64,000 nucleotides of DNA. It comes from Lethocerus indicus (lineage: Eukaryota > Arthropoda > Insecta > Hemiptera > Belostomatidae). The position numbers and the translations under genes are program-made. Below are positions 1 to 11,861 of the stretch, in pieces (position 1 is the stretch's first letter; each line of letters begins with the position of its first letter). Where the stretch lies: positions 630,585 to 694,584 of the forward strand of contig JACDQD010000002.1 of the NCBI GenBank assembly GCA_019843655.1, given 5' to 3'. The notes below the pieces were generated by a model. It ran no database searches. It was given only the letters and a program-made list of their open reading frames with translations, and was not told where the DNA came from.

Positions 1-1093
1 TTCTGAAGGGATTAGGATATTTTTACGCAGTATATACCTAAGAAGGGCATGTTTTCCTGCCTTATACCGCATTGAACAGTTTCCCCCGGGGAGGGAGGGG
101 GTTAATATCGGCTTGTTGATTTTCAAGCGATTCAATGTAAACACCATCAATTTTTAATATCAGCGTAGGGGTAAAATCGGGAAACGTGACTTACATTAAG
201 TGTCACGGGGGAGAGAGCGATACAGTTTAAGCAGTAACCGGGGGGATATAATTCCGTCTCCAATTACGCCTTTTCGAGGAAACCCACAACTGCTCGTTAT
301 TAGATATGAAACCGGCAGCGGAACTTCGGCCCCGGTAACCGGTTTGTTCGGTAACAAACTACCGTTGCGAATTCCAAGGATTGTACAGGAGTTTATGGGC
401 TCTTCTCGGTTGATCCGTTGAAATTCGCAACTCGGGATAAATACGAACCGGCGTTTAGTTCGCGTTATTATAATCAATCCGGTAATTGTCACCAATTTAC
501 CGGTTATAAAATTGCCCTTTGTTAGGGCTTTCTGACGATAGTTGTCGGCGGTCCGGTCTGCGACGAAAAGTTCTTTAATAAATATTTATTTTCACCCACT
601 ATCTAAGCGAAGCCGGAATAAACCAACTTTTTGACAACCGGCGATTACAACTTTTATATTGTAGGCGGCCTCAAAACTACCCCAATCCGAGCCCAACCCC
701 CAAACACGCCTGGAGTAAATTCACCAAAACTGATGAATAATGCAGGCCAATTTCTAAAATAAACTCAACTTTTGTCTAAAAACGAGTAGGGTGCGGTTAG
801 AACCGGCGGGCGTTTTCCACCCTGTCCGACCGACGGCTAAGCCTAAACATAATTTAACATTTTGTTATTCAAAAGTACACCAGCCCAACGGAGCACGTTC
901 TGGGACGACTAATGGCGCTATGCATTTTTGATGGGTATAGCGATAATGCCGGAAAATTGAAATTAGCCGTCGGTCTGGTTTTATTGGAAAATTTCCTCCC
1001 TCCCCCCCTCCCTATAAAATTAATACAGCGATTTCACTGTTTCGCCGAAAGATTTTATTATTATAATTAAAATAATTATTTTCTGCCTCTATT
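1..1093. other. No gene recognised
   Basis: AT-rich to mixed sequence with short G runs (around 84-106) and C/T runs (around 996-1013). A 99-codon frame on the minus strand (196-495) has no recognisable domain, and its start is not an ATG. I see no splice-bounded exon, repeat or RNA gene here. Confidence 0.5.
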
Positions 1094-1095
1094 TA

Positions 1096-1409
1096 TTGGT
1101 TCGACAACTGAGTAATTTACTGAGATTTCACCAACAACAAGTGGCGTTGTACACATTGTTTAAGTGCGTCAACAGTAGATGGTTTTGTTATAATAAGATA
1201 ATATATTCGACCGAATCGATAACGGACTTTATTCGGTCATCATCGTCCTTTAACGAAAAAGGACCAAAAAAAAAAGGGCCTGTTTCACGGAAAGGACCAA
1301 ATAATCAACTTATCGAAGAATCTTATCTGCGCAAAGATGTTGACGTGCTTAAAAATACGTACAACGCCACTTGTTGGTCAAATCCGCAATTGCTTAGTTG
1401 CCGACCCAA
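1096..1409. mobile_element. mariner-type MITE, 314 bp (diverged)
   Basis: The left end (ttggttcgacaactgagtaa) and the reverse complement of the right end (ttgggtcggcaactaagcaa) form imperfect terminal inverted repeats of about 70 bp. Both continue into an inner arm carrying 'caagtggcgttgtac' and a 'gtcaac' block. A TA dinucleotide lies at each edge (1094-1095 and 1410-1411), the target duplication of Tc1/mariner elements. The ends match the copies at 20744, 22611, 29922 and 31861, and resemble the irritans/Hsmar1 mariner ends (GGTTGG...AAGTAATTGCGG). No transposase frame remains; the 124-codon frame across it is a by-product. This is the longest and most diverged copy in the window. Confidence 0.82.
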
Positions 1410-1411
1410 TA

Positions 1412-1961
1412 AATTAGTAGACGAAACTGGTGGAAAGCCCCGTTGTTCTTTAATTAACTGCTGCACGTAATAAAGTGGAATAAAATGTACAAAAAAGTAG
1501 GGAAAAATCGATAGGGTGGACAGTATGTTTTCTTTGCCTCCCCCCCCTCCCCCATAAGGGGTTCGTGCCCACGGGAAAGCCCATGTGAACGGGCGAATTT
1601 GGCCCCTGGCGACAAAAGTTCGTCCGGCGTAAGTTCGGCAGATGATTATTAGTATATTGGGGGTGCGTGGGGGGTCACTGAAAATTCGGCCCACTCTAGG
1701 GGTTGTGACGGGGGTGCGGCTGTGGATTAGTTGCGGCTTGTGTAGTTGGTCCAATCAAATTAGGGCGCTTTCAGGGCCGGGGGCGGCACTATGTTGGTGG
1801 GGGCGGGGGATGGGGGGGCGGGTCACCCCATTATTCGCCGCGTTGAACGTCGCCAAATAATCGGGTTACCGGACCCCGAATTATGAATGGGCCTTTAATG
1901 ATGTGGAACGCCCGGACAACCCCCCTTCTTCAGCGGTCCACATTCCAACCCCCACCCCCAA
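1412..1961. other. GC-rich stretch without recognisable genes
   Basis: Contains C-rich (1540-1553, 1919-1970) and G-rich (1660-1830) tracts. Overlapping frames on both strands here are Gly/Pro-rich, consequences of the homopolymers, and show no domain. Confidence 0.5.
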
Positions 1962-2443
1962 CCCCTAAACTCTGTCCTCTTCTTGTTGCACCCTTTCTAA
2001 CAAGGTTGGAGGAATTCATCCCTAATTTCCAATTGGTAACAAAGCGCTAATATGTCTTTTCGCCCTTTATAAAGACTTCAGGAACTCTGTGGAGTATTCG
2101 GATTTGGTTGAAAAATAAATTATTTTGTGAATAATTAGGGGTATGTTGAGGTCACTATGGATTGTTCGGTTTGAAACATACCCGGGGGAGGGGGGGAGCA
2201 TTGAGGATGGAATGTTTGGATGCTAGCGATGTCGGATTTCTTGGCTGAACCCCCCCACTCCTTTCCGTATGTCAGTGTCTGTTTCAGTACAGCTTTATAT
2301 ATTGTCAGTCTGTTGACTATTGTCAGTTTCGATGTCCTTTTCAAAAGAGGTCTCAACAGTCCAAATCTACAATTTAGATCTATTCTATAGGAATATTCCT
2401 TGTGGAAGTGAAGTTGAAGTACTTGTAGAACTCGGTCGTCCAT
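1962..2443 (-). mobile_element. Jockey/BS-type LINE 3' fragment (RT C-terminus plus tail)
   Basis: On the minus strand the frame reads LLKRTSKLTIVNRLTIYKAV, then LTYGKEWGGSAKKSDIASIQ. This is the conserved region just after the catalytic reverse-transcriptase core of Jockey-clade non-LTR retrotransposons (family pattern '..LYK..L.P..TYG...WG.A..S.I..IQ'). Downstream the frame degrades: the YVSNRTIH block seen at 49.6 kb is barely recognisable. About 150 bp of further tail (2100 down to 1962) matches the tail of the copy at 5886-6390 in the opposite orientation. It is truncated at the 5' side and pseudogenised. Confidence 0.8.
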
Positions 2444-2445
2444 AA

Positions 2446-5400
2446 CAGATTCTCCATGGGGTAATCAGTTTAACCGAAGGGGGTCGTTATTGCCTGAGTA
2501 TTTAACACGCCGAATATTAACAACGAACACGACGGAAACTGACTAACCGGTTTAATTCGGTGTACAGAATTAAATTATACACGAGTATTTCGTCCGATCG
2601 GATCGTTGGGAGGGGGCGGCCACTATAATAGTGTTAGTTGACTACGACGGCCGGGCGTAGGGACTCTGGCTCCCTATGAATAACCTGTCCGCACCTATTC
2701 AACCAACCCCCCCTACAACCTCAATATATACGGCCTCAATGGTCCGTGAACGGGGGCTCCATACGTGAAATCGCCCTCAACGCTCAATGAAACCCATGTT
2801 TCATTCAATGAACCCGAGCATTTCAACAATTTCTCAACCGGTAGACCGATATATATATATATATAGATATGAATTAAATAATTGATTGTTATCTCAACCG
2901 CTTTCGATTATGGCCTTTCGATTATCGGTGCAATCCGCAATAACTTAGTTGCCAGGCCATTATACACGAATACCGGTGCAACGAGTTTAACTCCGTTTGC
3001 TGGAATTGTTCGCCGCTGTTATTATTTCGCCGAGCGTTAATAACGGCTCAGTATCCTAATTAATTTAATATTAAAAATTATTTGTTAGTTTCAGTGGTAG
3101 GAAGGCGTTAGATACTGACTGGCGCCTGCCGTACGCCGGCGCTCTGCGGGCCCGGTATCGGCCGTATTTTAAGGCGCCGACCGAGCCGGCTAAACCTTTA
3201 TCTATCACCGGTTAACCGGCGCCCGGGGGGTGGCTAATAATAATTTAATTAGCCGAATCGGATCGGGGAAAAATGTACATCCGTTTGATGAATTTGCCGA
3301 CTCCATTCGCGAGGAGTTTTTTTTTTTTCTTTACTTTTCGGACCGTTGAGCCGGCTCTCCAAACATCGGCCCGTTAATTAGAGCACGGTCGGGGCATTTA
3401 TTTGAACTTGGGGCAGCGGAGATATTACATAATGCTTCGCTTTCCGGTACATTTATAAAATTAAAATTTATAAAAAAAAGAGTAAGGTGGGAGGTGGGGA
3501 ACTGGGGAGTCTCTTTTACACAGCCATTAGGAAATTACCCTTTTTTTTTTCGAACAAATAAAAAATCCCTTTATCGGTTAAATCCGTAGACAAATATCTG
3601 TTCCGCTTTTGATACCAGTTTGTCGAGTAAACGTTCAACTATTGGACAGATGAAAAATGTTGGTATTGATAAATTCGGATTAATTTGACGGTCCCAACTT
3701 GCCTTTTGTAAGTTTTCTATACCTCGATGTATATGATGAACTTGAATGTTCCGAATTAAGTGGCGGAGAATTGAAATTCGAGCCGCGATTAATTCAAGTG
3801 GCCTGACGCCCGCATATAAACGGAATTGGCTACGGGCATACCCCTTATACAGTAGAAGGGAAATTGGTAAGCCCTCGGCGGTTGGAGTGGCGCTGGATTT
3901 CGATTTTCTCCGGCTGAACGAATTTTCCTCGAATCTCAAATTTCAACCGACTTAAACGAGTTGGGCGTTCATTATTAATTCCAATTAAAATGCCAGATTC
4001 GAATTATCCTCCATTTTAACTGCTCAATAGTGATATTGAACGAAATATAGCAACATTGACTTATTTTAGTTAGGTGGGTAAAACGGGTAGGGGGTCTTAT
4101 TTTCAGTTTCTTAAACCGGGCGTTGAGTGAGTTTCGTTCGATGAAAATTGATAATTACCCGAACAGTTTGTTTCGAGGGTGGGTTATTGAGGAGAGAGAG
4201 AGGGAGCGTGAGGGAGGGATATTGGGGTTGAGCCGGCCTCACGAAATTGCCCGCCTACATCAACATAAAAGGCGAAACCACCCCTTGGCCCGCGACTCTT
4301 TGCAAAAAAAAAAAAAGAAGAATTTCCATGAAATATCGGCCCTTCCCCGACCTGCACATCGGCGGACGGGATACATTATCGAATGCCCGGAGGGGGGGTA
4401 TGTCGGGGCCGTCTTGAGGGTGGTTGGGGGGGGGGCTCCAAAACATATTTATACCCGGTTTGAAAGTGTAGAAGAGGGTTGAGTCGGGGATGGTGGGGTG
4501 ATGGGATGGTGGGGGTGGGGGTTAAGGCCCTACGGGACCTTTTATACCGTTCCGCTCGGAAATACCGGAAAGGAAAGAAACGAGGAGCAGGGAGGAGGCG
4601 GCGGAGGGTGGTTTAGTGGTAAGGGAGGTCGCCTAGCCGCTGGTCCACATATTGAATTTGGGTACGTGGTTGTTGTTGGACACGGTGGGGGGCGGGGGCG
4701 GGGGCCCGGCCCTGTACCTTTCATTTCTCCTCTGTACGCACATACAACACACACAAGCCCGGGATTATCCGACCATAATAATTTCTGTGTCCACCGGACC
4801 GCTCAACCTTGGGCGGTTCGGGGGTGGGGGGGGTGGTAAGGGATTTTTCGAGAATTACAATATTGCGGAAGAAATTTGACGTCAGACGAACCATTCATAA
4901 AATCGTTGTTATACGGCAGAATTTACCCCATTCTCCAGGGGGGTAGTTTAACGGATATGTTTTCTCGCTAATCATATCCGGGCAAATAGATAATAATTGC
5001 GGTTTTCAATGCGTTATAAATAGCTCTCCGCCGTATCGTGTCGTACTATCGAGATCGGTATCTATTATGGTCTTTTTTTATAATAATATTCGGCTTAATT
5101 GCCGACCCAATAAATTCAATATTGTACAGGTACAGAAGCATTTTCAAGATATTATCACTCATACACAACCGAATCATTGCACTGAAACTATTGTACAAAT
5201 GTCCTAGGCGAAAATTCCCTTGACCTAAGGGCTCGCCCGAGGTTTTAAACCCTAATTGAAGAATAAGTTTGACGTCCTCCCCCTCCACCCCCACCACGCT
5301 TAATTTTCCTTCTATCATTAATTTATACAAATAAGAAGTTGTTCCAGGTTTTTTTTTCCTTCCGCCCCCCCCTCCCCCGGGGGGGGAAGGATCTCCTCTC

Positions 5401-5884
5401 CCCTAATACGATGCTAACAAAGGGGGATATCCTCCTTTGGGAGGTGGAGGAGTAGCGGGAGGAGTTTTTTCGTATTTGATCAACATTAAAACTGAACCGC
5501 TCCACTGGTTTTGAAACCGACCACCCCCCAAGCACCCCCCCCCCAACCCCTCAGTGAAAGGGAGAATCTGCCGCAGAAAGGGATGGTCTCCTATCCATTG
5601 TGTTATATTTCCTGGGACAATCCGTTTTCGGAATTCTGTATTGAAAAAAAAAAAAACAGAAAAACGGTAGAAAGAAAAAGGAAAAACTCTTTATTCTTAC
5701 TGTCCGCAGGGCGAACGTACAAAGAATCCCTCGGGTACCTCCATCGATTCTATATTGTACATTTTTCTCTCGATAATTTATATTCCCTTCCAGTGACTGA
5801 ATAGCGAAATTAGGCTTAGTTAAGCGCGAATATTGTTACGCCCCGAGTATATTGGGGACACCGTCCTAGGTCCAATCCTATAGA
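2446..5884. other. Mixed intergenic or intronic DNA, no gene recognised
   Basis: Holds a short (TA)n run (2851-2866), a likely right-end scrap of the mariner MITE (2928-2962, 'tccgcaataacttagttgcc'), T/A homopolymers, a polypurine stretch (4190-4222) and strongly G-rich DNA (4380-4730, 4820-4840). One good-looking acceptor (pyrimidine tract then CAG at about 5709) has no donor downstream. Frames of 60-120 codons here are mostly Gly- or Pro-rich artefacts of the G/C runs. Confidence 0.5.
2928..2962. mobile_element. Mariner MITE right-end fragment
   Basis: 'tccgcaataacttagttgcc' closely matches the terminal inverted repeat 'tccgcaattacttagttgcc' of the intact mariner MITEs at 20744 and 22611, with one substitution. 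No left end is visible nearby, so this is a solo or strongly decayed end. Confidence 0.5.
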
Positions 5885-5885
5885 A

Positions 5886-6390
5886 CGGATCTAAATCGTA
5901 AATTTGGACTGTTGAGACTTAATTTGAAGAGGACTTCGAAACTTACAATAGCCGACAGACTGACAATATATAAAGCTGTACTGAAACCGACACGGAATAG
6001 AATTATGCTGGGTTCCGCCGAGAAATCCGACATCGCTAACATCCAAATATTCCATCCTTAACGCCATGTTTCTAACCGAACAATCCATAATGACCTGAAC
6101 GTACCAAAAAAAATCACGCTTCCTTAAATTCCATTCTCCGCCTCTCTCCGCGTCCAAATTCACTCGTCCAGTCCATTTCCTCTTAAAATGTCAAATATAT
6201 ATTCACAAAATTATTTATTTTTCAACGACATCCGAATACTCCACAGAGTTCCTGAAGTCGTTATAAATGGCGAAAAGACATATTAGCGCTTTGTAGCAAT
6301 TGGATATACTGGGGTGAATTCCTCCACCGTTGTTAGAGAGGGTGCCAACAAGAAGACAGAGTTGGGAAGGGGTGGGGGTGGAAATGTGGG
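5886..6390 (+). mobile_element. Jockey/BS-type LINE 3' fragment
   Basis: Starts at 'gatctaaatcgtaaatttgg', the same start as the fragments at 10.6 and 42.8 kb. It continues through the RT C-terminal block (KLTIADRLTIYKAVL, then WVPPRNPTSL-like remnants out of frame). The 3' part (about 6205-6385) has no recognisable coding potential. It is an inverted match to the tail at 1962-2110, including 'aaaagacatattagcgcttt'. Several indels break the frame. Confidence 0.78.
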
Positions 6391-6399
6391 CATACGGAC

Positions 6400-6480
6400 T
6401 AGCCCACCAGTATGTTTCTGACCGAACAATCCTCCTAATGACCTCAACGTACAATCCGCGTCCAAATCCACTCGTTCCAA
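6400..6480 (+). mobile_element. Second short LINE C-terminal fragment abutting the previous one
   Basis: A frame reads QYVSDRTILLMTSTYNPRP, then NPLVPSPFDLL. It corresponds to the YVSNRTIHRDL...NP block near the ORF2 C-terminus of the same Jockey lineage (compare 49.68 kb). Its position directly after a 3' tail implies a separate insertion or rearrangement. Confidence 0.6.
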
Positions 6481-6611
6481 GTCCCTTTGACCTCCTCGGG
6501 ACGCCCATTGAGGGAGGTATCCCTTTCCGGATACGGGAACGGACAGTTCTTAATCTGAAGCGGATCGACGACACGATGATCGAGACAAATTCCCGACACA
6601 TCCCCTACCGA

Positions 6612-6680
6612 AAACGGGTTTCGGGCCCGCGACATTACGCGATTCTACCCGGTTTAAAACGCCGTAAAATTTAAAGAAAA
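6612..6680 (-). repeat. Partner copy of the dispersed element at 12309
   Basis: Shares the 19-bp block at 6631-6649 and the A-rich downstream string with 12309-12378. The adjacent 'acgggtttcgggcccg' is the position-equivalent G/C block. Function unknown. Confidence 0.35.
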
Positions 6681-6714
6681 AACTCAATTCGGTTAACTAA
6701 GATTTCCGTGGGAT

Positions 6715-6740
6715 AGAGAGAGAGAGAGAGAGAGAGAGAG
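6715..6740. repeat. (AG)13 microsatellite
   Basis: Uninterrupted AG dinucleotide run. Confidence 0.97.
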
Positions 6741-8118
6741 TGGTATAGTCGGAAAGAGAATTAGACGTGGAGTTCTATTACCCCGACAGGGCAATAAAAC
6801 TCGGGGCCTAAGCACAGAAACGCGGTGGAAGTGGCGTGGAACGCGCGGAACCCCAAAAAAAAAATTTCTATTACGGGCCGGCCCGAGGGATGTGGGGGGG
6901 GCCGGGCCGCCGGTTTCAGGGTTTCTGTTCCCTCGGGACTGGCTTTCTTATACTACGCCCCGGTCTCAGTTGGAAACTCTCCGAACGAATGTTGCGGGTC
7001 TGTACAGGGGGTATTTGGGGCGTTTACGACCACCCCCACCCCGTTAAGTCCCGCTTGAAACACGCGTAATAATAGCAGCAGGTAATAAAACAAGGGCGGG
7101 GGCGGGGGTAAAGGTTGGTCGGGACTGCGCGCCCGGAATTCCAATGAATATCTAATTTCGCCTTCCGTCTTCCTACGGGGTTTGTCGTCCCTCCAGGGGG
7201 GGGCACCCTCTCGGACGAAGTTCATATTGTCCTGCAGGTCCTTTCGGGCTTAAATTAATCGGATTAAATTAAGCGAGAGTTAAATAAAGTTCAGCCCTGG
7301 CGTTGTTGTCTGATGCGCGGTATGACCGTTTTTTCCCTTGTTTAAAGCGCGACTAGAGTAACCGAATTTTTCCCTCACCGAAATTCAGTATTGTTCGAAA
7401 CGGGATGAATTTTCTCCTGGATGAAATTCATCAACGTCTTAAAAATTCGTGGTCTCGGCTGAAGCGCCGCGTTTCGAACCGGGCTCATTGAATATGCATT
7501 AATCGGTCTAATATTTAACTTGCCTCAGGTGGTTGATTGTTGTTATCATTTATAAATTATTACTCCTTTACTTATTTTATTGCCGCTCCACCTATTTTTT
7601 TCCCTTTACCTGCCGTAGGGCCACCCCGAGATAGTAATCGTTTTACCGGTCTTGAGCCCTTACCGGCCGCTGTTGACTTTAAACCGACTACAAAAATATC
7701 GAATATCAACCCTTCTATTACTGTTATTATTAGTAGAGGTACGCCAACCTTTTCGAACTGAATAAACGGACTTTACCCTATGCAAATATATCGTGGAGTA
7801 ATTAAGTTTTAGAAATGGCGAAACAAGAAGAAGTGAATAACAGGGCAATGCCGTGTTGCTTATAAGATCATTTTCCCTCCCTGTAGTGTATAATATAAGA
7901 ATGCGATAATGTCCCGAGGGAAAATAAAAAGAAATATATGGGTTAACTTTAAGAATCTTCAAAGTGGATAGCGTTAATTAAATACTTGAATAAATTATTG
8001 ACGAATGAAATTAATCCGCTACGTTCGGTGAATATTACCCAAACTTGTACAACAACCTATTGTTTACCACTAAACTGACAATATTTGTTGTAATAAAACG
8101 TTTATTACCGTAGGATAG
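6741..8118. other. No gene recognised
   Basis: G-rich (6893-6915) and mixed DNA. Frames at 6825-7225 overlap on both strands and are Gly/Pro-rich. A 74-codon plus frame (7537-7761) and a 100-codon minus frame (7660-7962) overlap each other and resemble no family I know. Confidence 0.45.
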
Positions 8119-8362
8119 AGGGTGTTTCTGTACACTCTCGCCGGTTCGGTCTTTTGCTGGAGACCGGTTTCGGCCGTTCGCCATCTTCAGTGGCGGTGTT
8201 CAGTCACTCGTACTGTAACAGGCGACACGGCGACAGTGGCCGACAGCGACTGACACAGCGCTACTGAGGATGGCGAACGGCCGAAACCGGTCTCCAGCAA
8301 AAGACCGAAACGGCGAGAGGGGAAACACCGCGAACCAACCCCTCGCCGAGCACAAAACAGGT
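8119..8362 (-). mobile_element. HP hairpin element, copy 1
   Basis: The left arm (8119-8205) runs through 'ctctcgccggttcggtc', a short inner inverted repeat (cttttgctggagaccgg) and 'cggccgttcgccatcttcag'. The right arm (8258-8335) is its near-perfect reverse complement, 'ctgaggatggcgaacggccg' and onward. The outer right end, 'ccaacccctcgccgagc' then 'acaaaacaggt', is present, while the left outer end is missing. The spacer is only about 50 bp. No coding capacity. Confidence 0.88.
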
Positions 8363-8948
8363 ATATAAAAAAAAAATTGTTAAACATTTTTTTCAAGATA
8401 ATTTCGGTAAATATTAAAAAAAAATCTGGCCTCTTACCCTTATACGCGTGTCGGCATAAACACGTTTTTATCTCGTTCCCTTCCACAAGGGGCGGACGTA
8501 AAAACGAAAATTTTTTCGTGTAAAACACCCCGAACGCGAGGCAATCGAAATTACGGCGTAGCGCGTTTAATTTTCATCTTGATTTAGAGCCGGCGGTTTC
8601 AGATTTTATCGTGAAATTTCAGCCGGCCGATTCGGTACTCGACCTCGAGAATTACGGCCGTCGCCGTCAAGTGGGGTACGTGAAGAAGCCTGGAAGAGGG
8701 TGCATGGACAAAGACCAGACGGCCTGGATAATTTCCCCGGATCGTGTTCGCGACCATATCTCAAATCGGCTGAATAATAAAAAAAAAAAAAACGGACTCA
8801 CTATATTCTGAGCGGGGTGGGGGGGGGGGAGGAAAATGAATTATTTTCTGAGATTATTTCGCAGATTATTTGGACTGAATAATCTGAGCTCCGGTGGCGT
8901 ACCGAATTCTCTGACAGCTTCAACGGAACGTGGGGGCGTAAACAAGCA

Positions 8949-8949
<1 letters not shown>
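8363..8949 (+). other. Spacer with a weak 66-codon frame (8611-8811)
   Basis: The frame reads FQPADSVLDLENYGRRRQVG and onward. It follows a plausible acceptor (aatttcag at about 8622) and ends in a poly-Lys tract encoded by an A run. No strong donor and no family match, so I do not call a gene. Confidence 0.3.

Positions 8950-9014
<65 letters not shown>
8950..9014. repeat. (AT)n microsatellite, about 65 bp
   Basis: Pure alternating AT from 8950 to about 9013. The Tyr-Ile repeat frames on both strands come from it. Confidence 0.98.
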
Positions 9015-9072
9015 TGGTTGATTCAACTTCTGGAACTGTAAAACTTAATTTATGTCAAAATAGCTATGACTA

Positions 9073-9126
9073 TCCGGTCGGTTCTACGTTGTACGTTTTG
9101 TTCCGACCGCTCACCGTCTTCAGTAG
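9073..9126. mobile_element. HP hairpin element scrap
   Basis: 'ccgaccgctcaccgtcttca' followed by 'gtag' matches the inner part of the HP arm (cggccgctcgccgtcttcagtag). No partner arm is visible within 300 bp. Confidence 0.5.
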
Positions 9127-9468
9127 ATTTCCGTTTCAGCACGTTTGAACATGTCGAGTATTGAACGAAATTGTCAAATTGTAAAAGTGTAAATTGTACG
9201 AAGTCCGTACTCGGTCGCGTTAGATTATTTAGAGTCTTTATTAACAGTTTGAATAGGGGTCGTTTCAGCGGGATCAGTGAAATTAACTGGCAATAAGTTA
9301 AATTTAAAAAGGAAAGATGCTATAAAAATTATTATTACATTTAATATTTTTTAACGGAAACATAGCACTCGACAAAATGACGAATTTTCGTACGAAATAA
9401 AATGAATTTCGTATCGATAAATTGTATTTATATTTCTTTTGGCTTATAATAAATTTCTTCTAATTTAA

Positions 9469-9545
9469 CGCGACACATATATGTGACACGTGGGCTACAG
9501 CGTTCAGTTTTTATCTCTAGGCCGGCGTCACATATTTGTGTCAGT
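9469..9545. mobile_element. Possible TTAA-flanked 77-bp inverted-repeat element
   Basis: Two 16-bp arms, 'gacacatatatgtgac' (9472-9487) and 'gtcacatatttgtgtc' (9527-9542), are inverted copies with one mismatch. The similarity extends outward in part. TTAA lies immediately outside on both sides (9465-9468 and 9546-9549). TTAA target duplications are the hallmark of piggyBac-type elements, so this could be a miniature piggyBac-like element. The arms are themselves palindromic, so a chance or regulatory palindrome pair is the alternative. Confidence 0.4.
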
Positions 9546-9549
9546 TTAA

Positions 9550-10598
9550 AAGCAATACTTATTTTACTTTTTTAGACTGTTCTCAATACACGTACACGTA
9601 AAATCTATTCCAATTGATTACATATAATCGGGATAAAAATTTTGGGCTACGGTGGATATTTTCTCCAGAACACACTGGTTAAACTACAGTAGATGAAGAC
9701 TACAGCTACCGGCCCTTTCTTGCAGAGCCCTTTCGAGGGCTCTTCTCCCCAAGCCTAGAGACACTTGTACTACCGGACTCGAGGTAAAACTGAAACGGCC
9801 GCTCGACCGTTAAGAGTTTCGTGTTCCAGGTGAAATTTTTACCGGCGCCGGGAGAATTCAGCCCCTAACCGTCGGGATGGCTGGAAGTTTGCCCGTTTAT
9901 TCCGTGAGTGAAAGCGCCCCTGAACTTGCCGAACTTTGAAGTATTTCTAATTGCGTCTCGGAGCTTAGCGAACCCTGACACTGTACCGGGGCTGTATTCG
10001 GGCGGCCTATGTATAGAATATCAATATATTAGTAGCAGCGGGGCCGGGGGTGGTGGGGGGCGCGAAAATTGGCGAATAATATTGAGACCGAGATTGCGGC
10101 CCCATTATCCTCTCGTACTGGGTGTATTTCGACGATTGGCGGCGGCGGGGGGGGGGTAGGGGGCGCCGATAATATCAAATCGGTATTGGCGAGTGGCCGG
10201 CCGGACAATTGACACCGTTGTGGCCGAACACGGATACGTCCTCGGGGAGATGATATCTATAGTCCTGGGGGCACAATAACGCCCGGGACACAAGTAGCAA
10301 ATTGCCCCCACCCCGCGTCCAATTATTCGTCATTATGTCCATTCACTGGAGGGCCCAGAAGGATGGATTTTTTTTATTGCCGCCAGATAACCGGGTTAGG
10401 TACCGATCACGGACCGCCGATATACCTAAACCTACGCCCTGTCACAGCTACGTGCCACCTTTCAACCCCCCAAAAAAAAAAAAAATTACGTTTAATTAAA
10501 AGATATTTGACCGAATTTTCATACGACTAGGAAAGCACCCTAGTTTTCCCAAGAGGGTAATTCTGCTGGTACAAACGATTGAGGGTGACAGACCTAAA
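9550..10598. other. No gene recognised
   Basis: Contains a possible 5' splice site at 9904 (ttcc/gtgagt) preceded by a weak acceptor, plus G-rich tracts (10039-10060, 10140-10165) and an A run (10471-10484). The 83-codon plus frame at 9908-10159 ends in the G tract and has no recognisable domain. Confidence 0.4.
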
Positions 10599-10599
10599 A

Positions 10600-10800
10600 A
10601 CAGATCTAAATCGTCAATTTGGACTGTCGAGACCTCTTTTGAAAAGGGCACGAAAACTGACAATATATATTAAGGTGTACTAAAACCGACACGGACTTAT
10701 GGGGACTCATGGGGTTGCGCCAAGAAATCCGACATCGCTCCCCGGCTATGTTTCATCGCTACCCGTCCATTATCTCAAACGCGGCGGAAAAGCGGCGTTG
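10600..10800 (+). mobile_element. Jockey/BS-type LINE fragment, internally deleted
   Basis: 'cagatctaaatcgtcaattt' followed by the RT C-terminal block (LLKRARKLTIYI-like, then ARNPTSL-like). It jumps directly to 'cgtccattatctcaaacg', the IHYLKR end of the ORF seen at 19.6 and 43.05 kb. The segment between these blocks (about 200 bp in other copies) is largely missing. Confidence 0.72.
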
Positions 10801-11861
10801 TCTACTGGCGGCGGTAGAAAGCCCGTCCAGAGGGAGGCTTCGGTCGGCTGAATGGGGCTGTTTTTGAGGCGCGTGAGCATTAAGAAAAAAAGGAAAATAT
10901 GTCGGGTTTTCGTGGACGTAGGGCGTCGAATGGTGTAGGTAGTCTGTCGCCGCCTTATTGGCACCATTAGGCTCGGAATTAAACCCCCGGGTACCGGAGC
11001 ACAAATTACCCCGTCCCGGGGTTAAACAGCCGTGACTGTCCTCTTTTCTTCGTTTTTTTCCCCCCCTTTTTCTCCTACCTGGCGGTTAATAAGGGAGGAC
11101 CGGCCGTCAGACAACCCCCCCCCCACAGGGCAAAGGGGGCCACCCCGCCTCGGACTACCTAATAGGAAGCTAATTTAATATTAATGTATAAAAACCGAGG
11201 ACGTTAAAGAGGGTTGAAAGGGTGGCTGTCTTGCGAATGGGCCGGAGACGGAGGGACGAAGGGGATAAATTTTGACGGTAAACTGTGCAACTACCCCGAT
11301 TTACGACGAGGGGGTCGTAACCGAAGATTTCATTGATGAGCGTCACGCTATACCAAGCGTAAGGGCTAATTCAACCCCTAAACAACCGTCTTTTACCCGA
11401 TTCAAAAAAAAAACCTGATACGGGTCGATTTTCTAAGCGTTGACCCTGAGATTCAAGGTGTCTTCAAGGTCGCAATATATTTATGGAAATTATCGGTGAA
11501 ATTATAAAATACCACTTTATATATATTTATGTAATGATCTTTCGGTGCGCCGTTACGTATCCAGGACCATCAGATTCGTCAGTATAAGGTTCGATTTAAT
11601 GACGGTAATATAAATAGTAAGCAATTAAGATTAAGCCATGGATAATAGGTAAAATACCGGCTGTGCGACCGAATTAACGTGTATAAACGAGATTTGATTC
11701 GGGGCGAACTTATTAATTCCATTAGTGGGCGCGATGCATACTGATTGTTATTGGATGAGGGCCGCTGGATAAATTATCCCCCACTCGGGCATTTATATAA
11801 AAGCCTTAGGCCGGTTGTAAAATTAAAATGTAAATTAATTCCTCTCTTTATTCCGTTTCAG
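10801..11861. other. No gene recognised
   Basis: Mixed sequence with a C/T-rich patch (11035-11080) and AT-rich DNA (11440-11720). The 81-codon minus frame (10759-11004) starts inside the LINE remnant. I see no convincing exon until the candidate at 11862. Confidence 0.45.
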
